The position numbers were made by a program, and so were the translations under genes. From positions 28,396,001-28,460,000 of the forward strand of contig OX485804.1 of NCBI GenBank assembly GCA_950295325.1: a stretch of 64,000 bases of DNA, written 5' to 3'. The notes beneath the pieces were generated by a model. That model was given only the letters and a program-made list of their open reading frames with translations. It was not told the DNA's origin and did no database searches. The DNA comes from Polytrichum commune. Taxonomy: Eukaryota > Streptophyta > Polytrichopsida > Polytrichales > Polytrichaceae. Below, piece by piece: positions 34,651 to 48,552 of this stretch. Numbering within the stretch: the stretch's first letter is position 1; each line of letters starts with the position of its first letter.

Positions 34651-37600
34651 TCATCGATCCATGAGGCGATCCCGCTGCTGAAGAGACTCATCAACTAGAT
34701 CCAGTGAGGCTATTGTGGCCCCCACGCGTCCCACTAGCTGCTCCACAGCCGCCTTCATAAATGTAAACATGCCAACAAGTGTAAGATTTCTAATAAAGGC
34801 CACATGCATGGAAAAATAAGTTGCCACCCCTTCCAACATCAATCCTAACAGCACGCACAACTTGAAATTAGAGATTGCGGATTACTTAATACAGAGGTAA
34901 AAATTACTAATAAAGACCAAACAGTATGTAATACAACAAGTGCAAGGTGCTCTACCCTAGGATTTCACAAGGACCCATTTTAAGTCTCCAATAATGACCT
35001 CCTGACCTTCACACATAATTATCTAATCCATGCATGGTTATGATAAGTTGCCACCACTTACCACGTCAATCCAAACAGCAAGCACATGTTGGAATTCAAA
35101 CACAATACATTCTCGTGAATTTCAGCTATTTTGTTATTTAACATCATACCTACAAATAAATATAAACCAGTAAATTATGACATAGCTAAAGGAAACACAA
35201 CTGTAGGATAATCTGTGTTATAGTTACCAGAGGCCTTGCACTTGACATGACCTCTATGTCTTGGAACACCTAGATAGCACACAAAAAAGAGACAAACAGA
35301 AGAATATCAACTCCACATACTATGCAACAAATATTTGTTACTAGTTGCCTCACCTTCAGATGACACATCTGGGAGCTGGATACCATAGGTGTTCCTGGCT
35401 TCCCTCTAAAAGGAGTTGAATTAGTTCTGGCTCCTGGAGAGGACAACCAACTTGGGCTTGCAGTGCCTTCCTTGGTAGACTCCTTTGACTCAGCTAGCAC
35501 TCGCTCGCAACGGTCTGCTAGTACTTCAATAACAGATCGAAAGATCTCATGATTTTGAAACCTCATTGCATCTGTTAAGGAAAAATTGACAAGTCCACTG
35601 ATTAGACCTCTTCCAAAGCAAAGACTGGATTCTTATAGCATATAGCAGTTGAAGTTGCAGCACGGGGATTTTTTTATAAAGTACCCAGCCTTTCAGAGTG
35701 AACATTTTGAAATTACTGCGATTCAATTGCTATACTAATTGCAATGACGCCTGAAATCAGCTAAGTCTTCCTTATTGAATCAGCTGATGCAAACCTGTGT
35801 ACTCACCAAGCTCAGACTTGAAGGTCAGCTCTGCTTCTGTGAGAGGTTTATGTCGTAAGCCTGGCAAGTTGCTACAGGATTTTATACGCTGCTCAAGTTG
35901 CCAGGTCTTTTCCAAAGCCTTTTCAATACGTTTAGAAAGTGCACCAGTCCCTCGCTGGGCCTGCTTTACATTCTCCTGGACTTGCTGTAAATGCCGGTGT
36001 TGCCCCTCCACAAGATCGTTAAGTCGGTTCCCATGTGAGGTCAGCTCCACAAAAACCTGGATCCAGCCCAAGGTTACATTATTTAGAAACCAAGCCATTA
36101 TCCTGGAGTCTAACCTCCATTCACAATGACATAGTAACCTTTGTGAGGTCTCTGTTGCACAGGCCTTGCATTGATCAATTTCAGGGAAAGCATCCAGAGC
36201 GTAGTGACATAAAGATGGGAAAGTAAAGCAAGAAACTATCTCAATTTCTAGACTGTCAAGTCAGCAGTATATACAGAAAACAGAAGGAACACAGTGAAGG
36301 CTGTCACATGCAGCCTCTAAAATTATGACTGCTAAGGCTCCTGTGCAGTAGACTGTAGCAAGATGAACTGTTGAAAACTGTAAAATCCGTCATTCAAGCA
36401 TACCCGGCTAGCATATTGGATATACTTTTCATGGAGCAATTTGGACTGATCATGAAGAAATGTACGCCCTTCAATACTGTCCACTGTTAAAGGTGTGCTC
36501 GACAACGTGATCTGCAGTAATAATCTCAATATTAAAAAAAAAATTGTTGGGCTCCCAGGTTTTAATACATCAACATATGTTGCAACAGAAATGATCAAAG
36601 ATCAGTTTAGGAGCACTTCTTATGCTGTAGAAGATCTGAAACCCAGAGGATGATGTTCAGCAGTAATGCAAAACAGAAAGGTCTTCATCACCTGAGGAAT
36701 AGGGATATCTTTGGGCCCAAGCAGCAACTCTCGACTCATTGTCTGGAAAACTCCAGCATCGAGTGATTCATTATCACCTTTAGTCTGTTTATTTCCCTCT
36801 AGATAAAGAGGTGAAGATTGAACTCTCTGCGGTTTTACTTCCACTACAGCACAGTCGCCCCGAGAAGTGATTGCAACCAGCCATGTTTCTCCCAAGCAGT
36901 CCTGCATCGGAGCCACCCCAAGCAATGGTAGGGGTACTACATTACCACCAGGGCATGTGTCCAGTAAAGGGACCAATGCTGGAAGTGGGTCTCCTGCAAG
37001 TGAGAATCAATAAGCCATGTTTGTATGAGGTCTCCACACTTCACAGGTCAACTGCAAAACAGACTAGTATACGCTCTGTACAGCAACTTCTCATGTGAGG
37101 CGCAACTTCCAATCTATAAATGCAGTCCTTTACGAAGTGCACTAGCAGTTTAGACAGTACTCATCCACTGCATTTATCTCAGTTGAGTGCAGAATCCACA
37201 AGAAATTATGGACTTCACATATACTGCTCATGACTTGGGCTTACAAAAAATACAGTATGGAGTATAATAGAAGCACCCAGATGATTCCACTCCAATCAAA
37301 GAAAGACAATTGCTCTTCCAGCAATTAACACAATCAGATTATTGTTAAGAACTTACCGGCAAATCTCCTGTTGGCAGAATCGTCTGAAAAGGGTAGCCAC
37401 TGCAAAATGATGGCATCCATACCAGCTGCATGGTGACAATATAACCTCTCCGGGACTACTGGGTCCACAAACAGGGATATCGGAGCAGATTGCAGCACTA
37501 ATGGTTGAAGAGAAAGCTCCACATCTGCAAGACCTACAAGCGGAGGCGGCTGACCAGTCCAAGGAGTATTTGTACCCCCATCTCTATTCTGATTGCTTAC

Positions 37601-40600
37601 ATTGAATAGAGACCCAGATGTTTGCTCTTGTCTCGCCGCCTGGACAAGCATGCCTACTGACATAATTTGGCCATCATCATTGACAGACAGTCGAGGAGGA
37701 TTGGCGATATTCCACATGGGTTGTATTTCATCATCAACACCATAAAGATGTACACAACTGTCTTTCCCGCTCACTGCTAGTATGCTGTCTTTGCCTACAA
37801 CAGTGTACGCAATATTTTCAGCCTGCTTTGCAATACTCCCTGCAATGGATAGAGGGCCCTGCATCATGGTCAACAAGCATCACATATGAGGTTCTTCTAC
37901 TAAGATGCACAAGAATGCAGAGTGGTCAGTTGATTTCAATATTAGACTGAGGTGATTGAAAATGGTGTGGATGGCAACAGAGTTTTTGGTAAATATCCAT
38001 GCATATACCTATTGTTTCTAAAATCTCTCTTGCAGATGGTCCACTTCATTAGCAATCCTCAGAAAATGAGGCCTTCACCACCGAGTGATTTGCACTATTT
38101 TGCCACTTATGACATTGCAGAACCAGGAACTGACCTGAAGTAGGAGAGACGCATCCAAAGGTACATGTGCATAGGCCTTCAACATGAAGGATGCAGCCTC
38201 TTTCCCTGCGCCCTCGGACCATGCTGTATATCCTGTGAACACTGCTTCAAGCCATGCCAGTGCCAGGCTTGCATTACGCACAACTGTTGAATCTCGTGTG
38301 CTTGACAATAATGTAAAATGCATTGCATCCTTCACCAGTTCGTCTATTGCTGCCCCATTGAACATGCTGTGAACCACACAAAATTCAAGTATGTTATTGA
38401 TAACAACACTACATATGTATAAATATATATATATCATAATGTTCTAAGTTCAAGGTGCCATACTTCCTTGTCCATTAAGTGGTCTTCAGATAACACAATA
38501 CAAGAGAGTAAGAAAGGGAAGACCAAGCAGGTTCCAAATGTCCAACAGTTAGTACCTGCCAAACGGGACCACAGGGCAGAGTACATAGACAGAACCATTA
38601 CTAAACAGAATAAATACCTGCCACAATGAGCAAAATTGAAAGAACACATGTCAGCACAATTTCACATATACTTGTTCAGATGATTGCAAACAAATAGCTA
38701 TGTGGCCTTCCTGCACTAAAAGTCATAAAGCAAGGACTGCTAGACTTCTAGAATATAAACAAAACAAACTAGTAAAGTACCACTAGTCTTTCTGTACAAC
38801 TTCAATTACAGGGAAGAGACAGCTGTGAAACTATGTTCAGTGATAATTTGATATCAAGACTTCAACTTAAATCAAAAGTATGATAAATAGAAAGCAGGCA
38901 AACAGAAGTAACACAAAACTTACAGAAAACCGGTCCCAGAGATGTTCACCACCAAATGCAAAACCCACTGCTCTAGCAAGAGGCTGCAATCCTTGACGTG
39001 GAGGGAGTTCAGCTTGCAAGTGATACTCCTGTTCAGCGTCCTCAACGTCCAGTGACAAATCAAACAACCTAGCAGCAACATACAAACAAACCTTTAGATC
39101 CGAACAGAACATTACATATCCTATGGCCTTATCTTTCAATCACAATGTCAATTTCGCCATGGCAAGCTGCAACCGATGTAATAAAAGAAGCTCACAATCA
39201 AAGTCCATGTGGGTTTCTGAACAATGCATGCCAAGCCATAATTGGTTACAGAGCAGAGTATGGTATGCTCCGTTTGAGCAATATAAGCATGTCATACACT
39301 CTGCTAACCACCTTAATATGTACACAAGATGCTATGGGAAGCCAAAATGAAAACTACACTCAGTAACTGCTGTACATTCTTCAGAGTTGATCTGGACTAA
39401 TAGCCTGGATTTCTGGATTTCTGGATGTCAAGATGTAAAACAAGACAAGCCAAGCCAACAAAGAGGAGGGCACATAGGTATGAAAAGACTCCCCGCGACA
39501 AACTTGTCACTACACATGGAGAAATAATCTGTATAAGTGTACATTCATGGAAAAACAGTGACACCCTCAGATCCAGCAACCTAAGGTGCATAATCAGTCA
39601 TGTAATTCACCATGTAGGGGATTGCAGAATTATAACCTGAGGACACCATCCGTTGAAAGTACTCCCAAATGTGTGTCACTATATGGGTGCCAATCCACTT
39701 GCAGGATACGTAATGCATTCCAAGACTTCTTGCCAAAGAACTTGCTGCCTCCAACTTTGCTAGCTCTGCCACACATAAACCCAACCAAACAACAACAATC
39801 AAGAATAATGCATAGAAATGGTAAGTAAGTTGCTGTAGATGACAGGTCAAACCCGCTACTTCACAAATAATAATTTTGAACAATTCCTTCAATTCCAAGA
39901 AGTAGCAGGGATCGGATCAAAACCTGCAAGTAATCACACTTTCTGATTGATCCGCAGGTGCTGAGAGATGGGGAACTAGGTCCACAATCACCAAGCCAGC
40001 ATCTCCAACAATAGCTAGGCTTCGCCCTGTTCTATTAAACACTAGATATCTTACAGTGAATTCAACCTCTGGCGTTGTTTTGATAGTCTGCAGGATAGAA
40101 ACTCACCATACTCAGAAAATCACCACAGTATCACTTAATCATGGAGCTTTTGCCTACATCTTTGATTTTCTAGTTTCAAGCTTTCACATCATGGATCACA
40201 TAGTTGAAAATTGTCAGCTCAAAGCACCTTGCAACACTAATTAATTTGCAGCTGAATGATGTGGGGGGTGGGGGGGGGGGGGGGAATCTCTGGCAACATG
40301 GCACTCATATAGACACAGAAACTTAAATCCACTATCTCCATTGTCAACTACAAACCATCCCAAAAAAAATATCGAGGTGTCTTCGCTCATACCCTGAACC
40401 TAAGGCACACAACAAAGCAAGGGCAACACTCTTCAATTTGTAATTGGGAATTCCAATCATGGCCTTCATGAGCATCGCATAAAGCCCTAACTCAGGACCT
40501 TCCTCAGAAGTACTACCCTTGGACGGTTTGCCATGCAAAGGCTACTTTATCATTGAATTTTTTCCTAGGTATTTGATCTTCTAGTTTCAACCTTTCATAT

Positions 40601-41598
40601 CACAGAGCACATATTCGAGGATTGTCATCTTCTCACACTAAATAACTAGCAGACGATTTTTTTCTTTTCTTTTCATTTTTTGGGGGGGGTCTAGCAACAT
40701 GAGACTCCTATACAAACACAAAATCAGATCCGCTCTCTCCATTTTCGACTAAAATAATCCAAAAAAATAACATTGCTATATCTTTGCTTGAACCCTGAAC
40801 CCTAAGCACTTAACAAACATAGGAGGACACTCTTCAATTTGTGATTGCGATGATGTTTGCGAATTTCAATCATGACCTTCGTGAGCATAACAGAAGCCCT
40901 AACTCAGAACATTCCTCTCTCCTCACAACTATTAACCTTGAAAGTTGGGTAATCCTATGGCAACCTGGCACTCAAATACACACAAACTTAAATCCACTCT
41001 CTCCGTTGTCCGCTTAAAAACACACCCCCAAAAAGAATGTTGATGTATCTTAGCCTAAACCCTGAACCCTAGGCACAGAATACACATAGGAGGACACTCT
41101 TCAATTTGTAATTACGATGATATCTTTTTGCACATTCCAAATCACAGCCTTCAAGAGCATAACATGAAGCCCTAACTCGGGACCTTCTACAAAACTCCTA
41201 ACCTTGAAAGTTTTGGATGCAAAGAGAGCAGCATTGTCAGCGGTGCCATGCAAGGAATCGGAATGCTGGACGTCCACATAAAGCAGAAGCTTCTCCTGCG
41301 AGTCCCACGCGAACAGACGACCTCTCCCATCAGAAGCCAGCAGATTGAGGGACACACGTGGCCGGGCGGTTCTCTCTGCTTCTGACTGCCCCGTGCTCGT
41401 TGGCACACACACTTTCCGGAACATGGGATTAATTTGCAGCTTATCGTAGCGAGATGCGTTTTCTCCTCCTCTCGCCCTTGCAAACTTGGTCCGCCTCTCC
41501 CCCCCGCCTCCTTCTGCCTCCCGGGACGATGATCCCATGCCCCCTGCCGCCTCCTGCTGCGGCTGCGGCTGCGGCCGACCCCACCGCTCCCGTGACAT
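34651..41598 (-). CDS. NUP88: Nup88/MOS7-type nucleoporin (at least 12 exons)
   Basis: A nuclear pore scaffold protein of the cytoplasmic side. The plant homologue MOS7 controls nuclear retention of immune regulators. Exons (minus strand): 41598-41203, 40087-39924, 39765-39637, 39068-38924, 38617-38556, 38366-38135, 37858-37357, 36993-36692, 36511-36404, 36056-35807, 35571-35354, 35269-35228, then a less certain terminal exon 34789-34651 ending in TGA. Phases join correctly through exon 12. Family blocks are plain: LFAWDSQEKLLLYV, WHPYSDTHLGVLSTDGVLRL, GGEHLWDRFS, SNGSVYVLCPVVPFG, VDDEIQPMWN, PPPLVGLADVELSL, PERLYCHHAAGMDAIILQ, then a coiled coil with GLRHKPLTEAELTFKSELG. The first part is a beta-propeller, the end an alpha-helical coiled coil. 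The ATG at 41598 follows an in-frame TGA. Exon 12 ends in phase 0 while the proposed last exon needs phase 2, so one small exon is missing from my model or the C-terminus differs. About 850-900 residues, close to the family norm. Confidence 0.93.
40128..41203 (-). repeat. Tandem units of about 400 bp abutting Nup88 exon 1
   Basis: Blocks TTAAATCCACT(C/A)TCTCC, ACCCTGAACCCTA, ACACTCTTCAATTTGT and AAGCCCTAACTC recur. ACACTCTTCAATTTG lies near 40426, 40828 and 41093 (spacings about 400 and 266; the third unit is shorter). On the gene strand each unit starts with a copy of the exon 1 end and donor: + strand AACCTTGAAAGTT near 41200 and again near 40936, and a decayed ACCCTTGGACGGTTT near 40514. 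The units lie in intron 1. Confidence 0.85.
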
Positions 41599-42050
41599 CT
41601 TCAAACCCTGCCTGCGACTCAATCAATCTGCAACACGCCGGCAGGCCTTCGTTCAATCCACGGAGCCTCAAGTGCAGCAGAGCCTGGAGTTCATCGCCAT
41701 AGCCAGCGCTCCGTTGCAACTCGTCCTCCTCCGACGGACGCCAAGCAAGACTTCGCTTTCGTTTTTCTCTCCTTTCGCCATCTGTTTCTTCTCTTCTATA
41801 CTGAGTCCAAAACCGGTCGATTCTATTGGTGGAGAACAGAAACTTATTGGAACCAACACATTAATAAAATAAATAAACCAAGGGAATCGTTAATCGACCA
41901 CGTAGTTTGTTGGCTCTGTCTGTAGGACAGAGACTATGCATCAACTTATGTTTCAAGAGCAAATTTCCTAACCACTTTGCGTTCACACTTGGACATTATT
42001 TGTTCTTGTTATTTTTGGTCCACTTTATTTAATGTGGATGTTAACTATAG

Positions 42051-42083
<33 letters not shown>
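42051..42083. repeat. (TA)n microsatellite
   Basis: About sixteen TA units. A second TA run lies at 44232-44256. Confidence 0.95.
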
Positions 42084-42086
<3 letters not shown>

Positions 42087-42338
42087 GCTCCCTAAAATGC
42101 ATTGAAAGAAATCTAGTTAACTATAGTTATTTTGGTAGTTCTTGATTATTTATTTTGAAAATTTCAGGTGATAAATGAATAGCTTCAATCCTTGTCCCAC
42201 ATTTGAGAAGAAGGTGCACAAAATCCAAGAAAGGTTTAGTATAGTAAGTAGCTATGGATTGGCATGAGTAAAGTGGACAACTACAATTGTAGTCTTTCAT
42301 AGTAAAGGACAGAGCCTCATGGTTTTACCGTTTTCTTG

Positions 42339-42441
42339 TTAAATTGACCACATAGTTTGTTAAATTGACCATGTAGTTTGTTAAATCGACCACGTAGTTT
42401 GTTAAATCAGCCATGTAGTTTGTTAAAACGATCACATAACC
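42339..42441. repeat. 21-bp tandem repeat, about five units
   Basis: Units TTAAATTGACCACATAGTTTG and variants start at 42339, 42360, 42381, 42402 and 42423. Isolated copies of the core CGACCACGTAGTTTG or CAACCACGTAGTTTG occur near 19171 and 41897, so the motif is dispersed. Confidence 0.9.
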
Positions 42442-45385
42442 AATAAGAGGTGAGTAGATGATAAGTCATGGCAGTAGCGAGTCACCCACCTACTCGACTT
42501 GGTTGGCAATAATAATGAATCATCTCATGGACAACATATGCAAATTATGGATGATATCAAGTTTTTATGGTTTAAATTTTGTGAGGAGTTTTGACGATTG
42601 TTCTAATACTAGATGAGCAATGAGTTTATGGCACATTTAATGCACATCAATCTAAAAGATATCTAGAAATGCTCGTTATAAGTGATAATAAGGTTCTGCA
42701 ATTTGGTGCCAAAATGCTAATTGTTTGAGGTGTCACATGAGTTTTGTAGAAAGTTCGACTAACCGAAAAATGGCACGTGACACTTTGCTCAAGATTTGGA
42801 TAAATTTGTGTCAAACCTTATCACCTATGGCATGCATAAGAATGCCCATTGTATCATGCAATGTGGACATTTTTTATTTTATTCAGACAAGATGCAACAC
42901 ACGGTATTCATTTTCCTATGCTTTGAAGCACTTGCTTGTCTATTCCTTCTTTCGGAATGCAAAGCTCTTTTTATAGTGTTGGCAGCTCATTGCACTACTT
43001 AAGAGGGTTAGAGTGGTGGGGAATACTACCATGTAAGTGGTGAGTAGAGAGCAATGAGAATTTAATTGATGTGAAATGCTAGGGGGGATGGCTTTCTGCT
43101 CACACAACTTCGGAACTCACACTTTTGAACTTCACAACTTTGAAGCTAACAACTTTGAAACTCACAAATGGGTTGTTGGAATCCTACAAGTGGAGTGATC
43201 TCCAAAATCCCTTTTCGAACTTCATAGGTTTCCATATCTCACAACTTCATAACTCACATTTTTGAAACTTTATAGCTTCCAAACTCACAAATGGGTTGTT
43301 AGATTCAAATCTTCCGGATCTACTCTACATTCATCTTGCCAAGAATGCTCATTTCGGAGAAGGATTGTTGTGTGCACAATTACCTTGATGGTGAGGCAAG
43401 GTGTTGTATCTTGGATCGATCACACCCCCTTAACGTTTCATAACCACGTGCAATTAAAGTTTACTACCATATATTATAAGCCATGGTGAATTTTGCAAAT
43501 TGTGATATGTACAATTTAAATAAACAAGCCCCCTTTCCCCGCCACACTATGCCCACCAACAAAGAGGTTTCTTTCCCTACAAATAAACACAAAATTTGGG
43601 AGCAACATCTAAAAACATATCATCTCGTAAGGAAAGCATACGCCTGATCAATTTCCAACTCTATCCTACTTGGATTACCCACCCAAAAATGCATGTAACT
43701 ACAAACCCTCACAAATATCATTTTTAATTTTGTATTTAATCATATAGTACTACTTCGTTTTTAAATATTGTTTTGGAAAAAAAAATTACCAAGTTATAAT
43801 TGGTCAAAGTCCGTTGACTGACCGGTTGGTGCATTTCCTCATGTGAAAAAATTCCTCATCCTTGGAAAAAATGAATCTCTTTGGGATTGCTTGATTTAAT
43901 GCATGATTGGACTTTGGTAAGCTCTTAAAGAATTCCCCCCTCATTTACCACTCCACGTCATGGTTTACTATCTTTTTTATTGGCTTTGTCCACAATGGCA
44001 AAGTCTAAGCAATGCCACTTATCAACAAAATATGAAGGTCCAATGTGCTATTTTTTACCTCTTTCACAGTCACACATTGAAATAGATATATGTGGAAATT
44101 TGAACCCCATGGCAATCACCATCAAATAGGTATAATACCCCTTGGCATAAGCAAAAATTTAAACCCCCATGAAACCACCATCATTGGGGTATGAAATTTC
44201 AAAATCCATGAACCCATGACCCTATTTTTTGAATATATATATATATATATATATATTACATAATATGTAAGAATAGAAAGTTAAAGATAATGATCTATGG
44301 TTTAAGAACTTAGCTCGAGGAGAGGAAAGACATTGTTTTTTTCCTGTCCTCTAAAGGTTGGGAGGATGAATTATATACAGTTGAGCTTCGAGTTTAGATG
44401 TTTGCATTATATTTAAAGATGTTCAAGAATATATTTTTCTACCCCTAGTAGAACCGGGCATTCTTACTTGGCCCTTCACTATTCATCATTCATGTTTCTC
44501 TATTGTACTGCTGGATTTGTGACATTATTGGGTGGTGCCACCTCTACCGCATGTACTACCAATTGAGACTCCCTGCCAAATCATCTTCCATGTGGCTACA
44601 ACACTTCTTCACTTCATGATTTATCCATTGAGGTGATAAATACTATCAATCTTACTCTAACTACCGGTGGGTGATGTCAATTATCCAACCTTGCCAATAG
44701 TTTAAATTATCCCACAACCATGCCGGTAGTTTACTTTAGGTTCTTACAAGTCTTGGGAGGATACTAATATAGTTACTACCCTTGACACCTCCTCGGTAGT
44801 ACCTCAACTACCAATTTCATGTACGTAACCCTACTAAACTAATATTCCTACCTATTAACCCGGCCCTTAATATGATTGCACACTAGGTACTCGCACACCT
44901 TGTTTCACACATCCTCACATAATCCCCCAAAATAGGTTTCCCAACATACCTAGCCAAAAGCAAACCCAAAACAATTACAATCCATTGTGTACACCAATTC
45001 AAGAGCACCTTGATTATGTGAACACCCCTTCACTATACCCACTAGACATAGCGAAATGGCTTAGCAACCCACTAGTTCACTCTCCTCTCTCCAACCACTT
45101 TTGGTGAGCTCCCTAATGCACAAACACACAAATCACAATCTTTAAACTACAATACAACCAATGCATGTAATCAAAGAAAACACATAATTTGGCCCACCCA
45201 ATTTTCCTCCCCCTATGGAACCTCTACACACTACAAAAAAATTGACACGTGCCTCCACCTACTTTTCAAATGTACGAACACCACCTTCGATAACATTTGT
45301 CCAACCATACACAATAAAGTTGTATGGCAAGAATACATACTCTTCCTCTTTCATTCCTAATTGTTAGACACATTCCTAACGAGCG

Positions 45386-46240
45386 TTGGCACCCACCTCA
45401 AAAGCCCCCCGAGGAACAAAATTCCTTCATGATTTTACCCGTGTCTCTGCATCACAATATCATGCCAATGCCTCGCTAGACTCAAAACAAACATCTTTGT
45501 CATCGCCACCACCTCCTCGGAGAAAATCACACACTACACCAACCAAAACTCGAGCTTACAATTCATTGAATTCACGTTCAACAAAGATTGTGACCCCACT
45601 CCCGCCACCAAACATAATATACTCAATAACCAACCTTTGGCGGAGGCATTAGAAAATGCTAGCTGGTATGTAGCACACATTGTCCTCACTTCATGTACAC
45701 ACAAACAACATCGCCAACCTCTTTGAACAATTCTACATATCTTTAATACCCATACACACATGCATGGAACAAATTCACATGATAGCTATCAAACACCTCA
45801 GCCTACTCATGCTCAACAAACAAATATTAGAAAACCATTAGCCCCCGAGAATTCCTACCTAAATAAATACAAACAACAAAATACCAAGAATGAATCCCAC
45901 AACATGTTGCTCAAACCCACTCAAATAATCCCGATAATGGGATAGACAAACCCCACAAGAAACATCCATTGGAAATTGAATTCAACACATGTTGCAACAA
46001 GTCAAAACCATATGCCCTCATAACACCACCTTTGAAATACACACCATCAACAAACAAAACTTGTAATCTCCATCAATTGGGCCTACAACACCCTTGCCAT
46101 TGGTAACCATAGGGACCACCTCCAACACGAGGCAATAGCACTTCACCCCTAGCCTTGCTCAGTTAACATGGTTCATGTTCACATATGAGCTCATGACTAT
46201 GATCAAGGTGAAGTGTCCCTCATTCATGCCAACACCATTG

Positions 46241-46300
<60 letters not shown>

Positions 46301-46389
46301 GGCTTACCCCAACAACACAATCCCCTCAAACCACAAACAAATACCACCCCCCCACCCAAAACACACACACACATACAAAACCCACCACT
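45386..46389 (+). other. A/C-rich region with decayed frames, SINE-like block and microsatellite
   Basis: Open frames at 45386-45652 and 45760-45945 are Pro/Thr/Asn-rich and could be decayed upstream parts of the older LINE, but no domain is recognisable. 46105-46235 (GACCACCTCCAACACGAGGC, then AGCCTTGCTCAGTTAAC, then GGTGAAGTGTCCCTCATT) matches part of the unit repeated in MSL intron 3. A TC microsatellite at 46242-46298 follows directly. Confidence 0.5.
46242..46298. repeat. (TC)n microsatellite
   Basis: About 28 CT units. The Ser/Leu-repeat and Arg/Glu-repeat frames on the two strands are artefacts of it. Confidence 0.97.
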
Positions 46390-46552
46390 ATTTTCTCACA
46401 CCAAAATCATCACCTGGAACACACGTTCTCCCTATATTAGTGGATCAAGCCTCAATATGCTCCTCAATGATCCTCAACCCCCCCCCACATACTACGCCTC
46501 CAAGACCAAAATACATCAAAAAAAACCCTACATAACATATATTACCAAATTA
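46390..46552 (+). pseudogene. Older LINE, 5' half of its AP-endonuclease domain
   Basis: The frame reads KIITWNTRSPYISGSSLN, then NDPQPPP, then KTKIHQKKPYITYITKL. This fits the start of an APE/EEP endonuclease (WN..S start, then a degraded QETK). It stops at the 13-bp repeat at 46540-46552. The continuation (YSHYHFIF...) is found at 59343, on the far side of the large LINE. Confidence 0.75.
46540..46552 (+). repeat. Target-site duplication of the large LINE, left copy
   Basis: TATTACCAAATTA, repeated exactly at 59330-59342. Removing one copy and everything between rejoins the reading frame of the older LINE. Confidence 0.85.
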
Positions 46553-48296
46553 CCCACAAGTGGTGAGAGTTGAAGGGGGATGTGATCCGGGCCCAGAGCG
46601 GAGCTAAGGAGCCAAGACAGGGAGGGATTGTTGCGTGAGGATGTGTGTTTCACCGATCTAAGTTCACTTTGTGTATTCACGGGAGGAGTGATATCCAAAT
46701 CGTAGCTTACAGAAAAGACTTCCAGATCTCACTCAAGTGATGTATTAGGCAGAAGGGCGACTCAAGATGGATTAGGACCGATGTGGGCTGGAATCCGAGA
46801 TGGTGCGCAGGTGTTGGATGCCCAGGGACAAACGGAGAAGCTACTGCCTGATTCAACAAACACAAAAGTGACATCTGGAGCCAACAAACACACCCGAGCG
46901 CAACAAGGCCCGAACTGCTGGCATACCTACAGAATGCAACACATTATCCTCAAACCTTCTTATTTCTTCATATACACCTTAGTTATCAGCTACATTACAC
47001 TTTGCTTTATCAATACACACACATTCAACCACTGCACCATTACATCGTTGTATACAACACCAACATTGCATAATCAAAGTAAATCTTTTCAAATTTGTCT
47101 CCAAGTTTGTTTCCATGATGATAGGAGAACTTTGATTCTATACTACACCCCGAATGCGATCTACACCTACAACATTAGCAACTCCCAGAAGGACTGCCTC
47201 CAGTACTATAACTCAACAGCAACACCGCGACCACAGTTGACCCTACAAACCCAGGCCGGAATACACCCACAAACGCGACCGATTGAAGCACAAGCCACAA
47301 CTCTAACACCGAAGCGGCCACTGATATTGATGCGGATGCAGGACCAACTACAGGAGGAGACCATAATACCGAGGCCTGCCGCACATCAACAAAATCCGAA
47401 CAAAACAACACCACTGCAGCCTTCAACAACAAGAAGCCTCCGAACATGGAAGTTACCTCACGCAAGAATCCTGCAAATGCACCAACACCAAACAACAGGA
47501 CTAAGATGGAAGGACTGGCCGGAAAAAACCAGTGGGCACAAACTGTGCACACCCCAAACTCGATACAACTAGGCCAACCATCACCCAAGAATACAACGAA
47601 CAATTCAACATCAAAAAATGCGGAAACAACACCAACCAGATCGAAGTACGCACCAACTCAAAATGCCGGAATGCCTCACCAACAAAGGAATAGCGGCTCC
47701 CCAACCGTGCCAACAACACCCCTGAAGAAGGAAAAGAAAACCAAAGAAAACCAAGTAAGCTTCTCCCAATTTCACCCCCAATTGTCAAAACATCAAGGTA
47801 AAAATGTTGGGATACTCCCTACAGCCCTGCACATAGAACCCGTTGATTCAACTAACCCAAAATCTAACGGCGAGAGAAGAAAACCTAGCCACAACATGCG
47901 GGGAGGCACCAGGAACCAAGCGGCGCCGCAACCTGTAGGAAGTTGGCGCCACAATAACCCTAGGGAGAGTAGTCCTGCTCATAAAAGAACCCCCTGCGAT
48001 ACAACTATCCTCTTGCATTTGGAAGATAAACCAGAAGGCAATATAGTGAGTAAAGAGGGGGAGAGTGTGTGCACAGTAGAGAGAGACCGACTTACCAAGA
48101 ACCCAACAAGGGAAGCAACAACTAGGATACTGATAGAGGATAGACTAAGCAACAACGACATAGGAATAGTGCGGGTAAGGAGGTACAACCGAACCACACC
48201 GAGGAGCAGGGTCGTTGCAAAGGGAGAAATACTGCCGGGACCTGTGATCAGCACGCTACTACACCATAAACACACACCAAGCACCAAAGGCAACAT

Positions 48297-48464
48297 CAAC
48301 TTGCAGCGTAGATGACCAACACCGACAACCAACATCAAGTCAAAGTGGAGTAACCCGGCGCCGAAAACTACAGAGGAACCCAACTTGCAGCGCAGGCGAC
48401 CAGCACCAACAACCAGCATCAAGCCGAAGCAGAGAAACTCGGCACCGAAAACTAAAGAGGAACC
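48297..48464 (+). repeat. 84-bp tandem duplication inside the extra LINE frame
   Basis: Two units (48297-48380 and 48381-48464) start CAACTTGCAGCG(T/C)AG and end CGAAAACTA(C/A)AGAGGAACC, in frame (28 codons each). The first carries the TGA, the second CGA. Confidence 0.9.
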
Positions 48465-48552
48465 CAACTACCAAGCCTGGCCATATGTTGAAAAAAACGA
48501 AGCTTGGCTAGACAGACAACGTCGGGGAATCAAGACTGAGGAGGGGTATACT

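Larger units (their letters stand above)
41599..45385. other. Non-genic region upstream of Nup88
   Basis: The GC-rich first 150 bases are the leader and promoter side of the Nup88 gene. The rest is AT-rich with TA microsatellites, the 21-bp repeat listed separately, and short CACAACTTTGAAACTCAC-type repeats at 43100-43300, where ACTCACAAATGGGTTGTT occurs twice. I found no gene. Confidence 0.55.

Noticed and set aside
36035-36226. Plus-strand short frames within Nup88 exons
   Set aside because: Shadows of the minus-strand coding exons.
41454-41872. Plus-strand Pro/Ala-rich frames over the Nup88 start
   Set aside because: Antisense of the GC-rich first exon and leader of the nucleoporin gene, whose exon is supported by family motifs.
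46159-46440. Ser-Leu and Arg-Glu repeat frames
   Set aside because: Products of the TC microsatellite.
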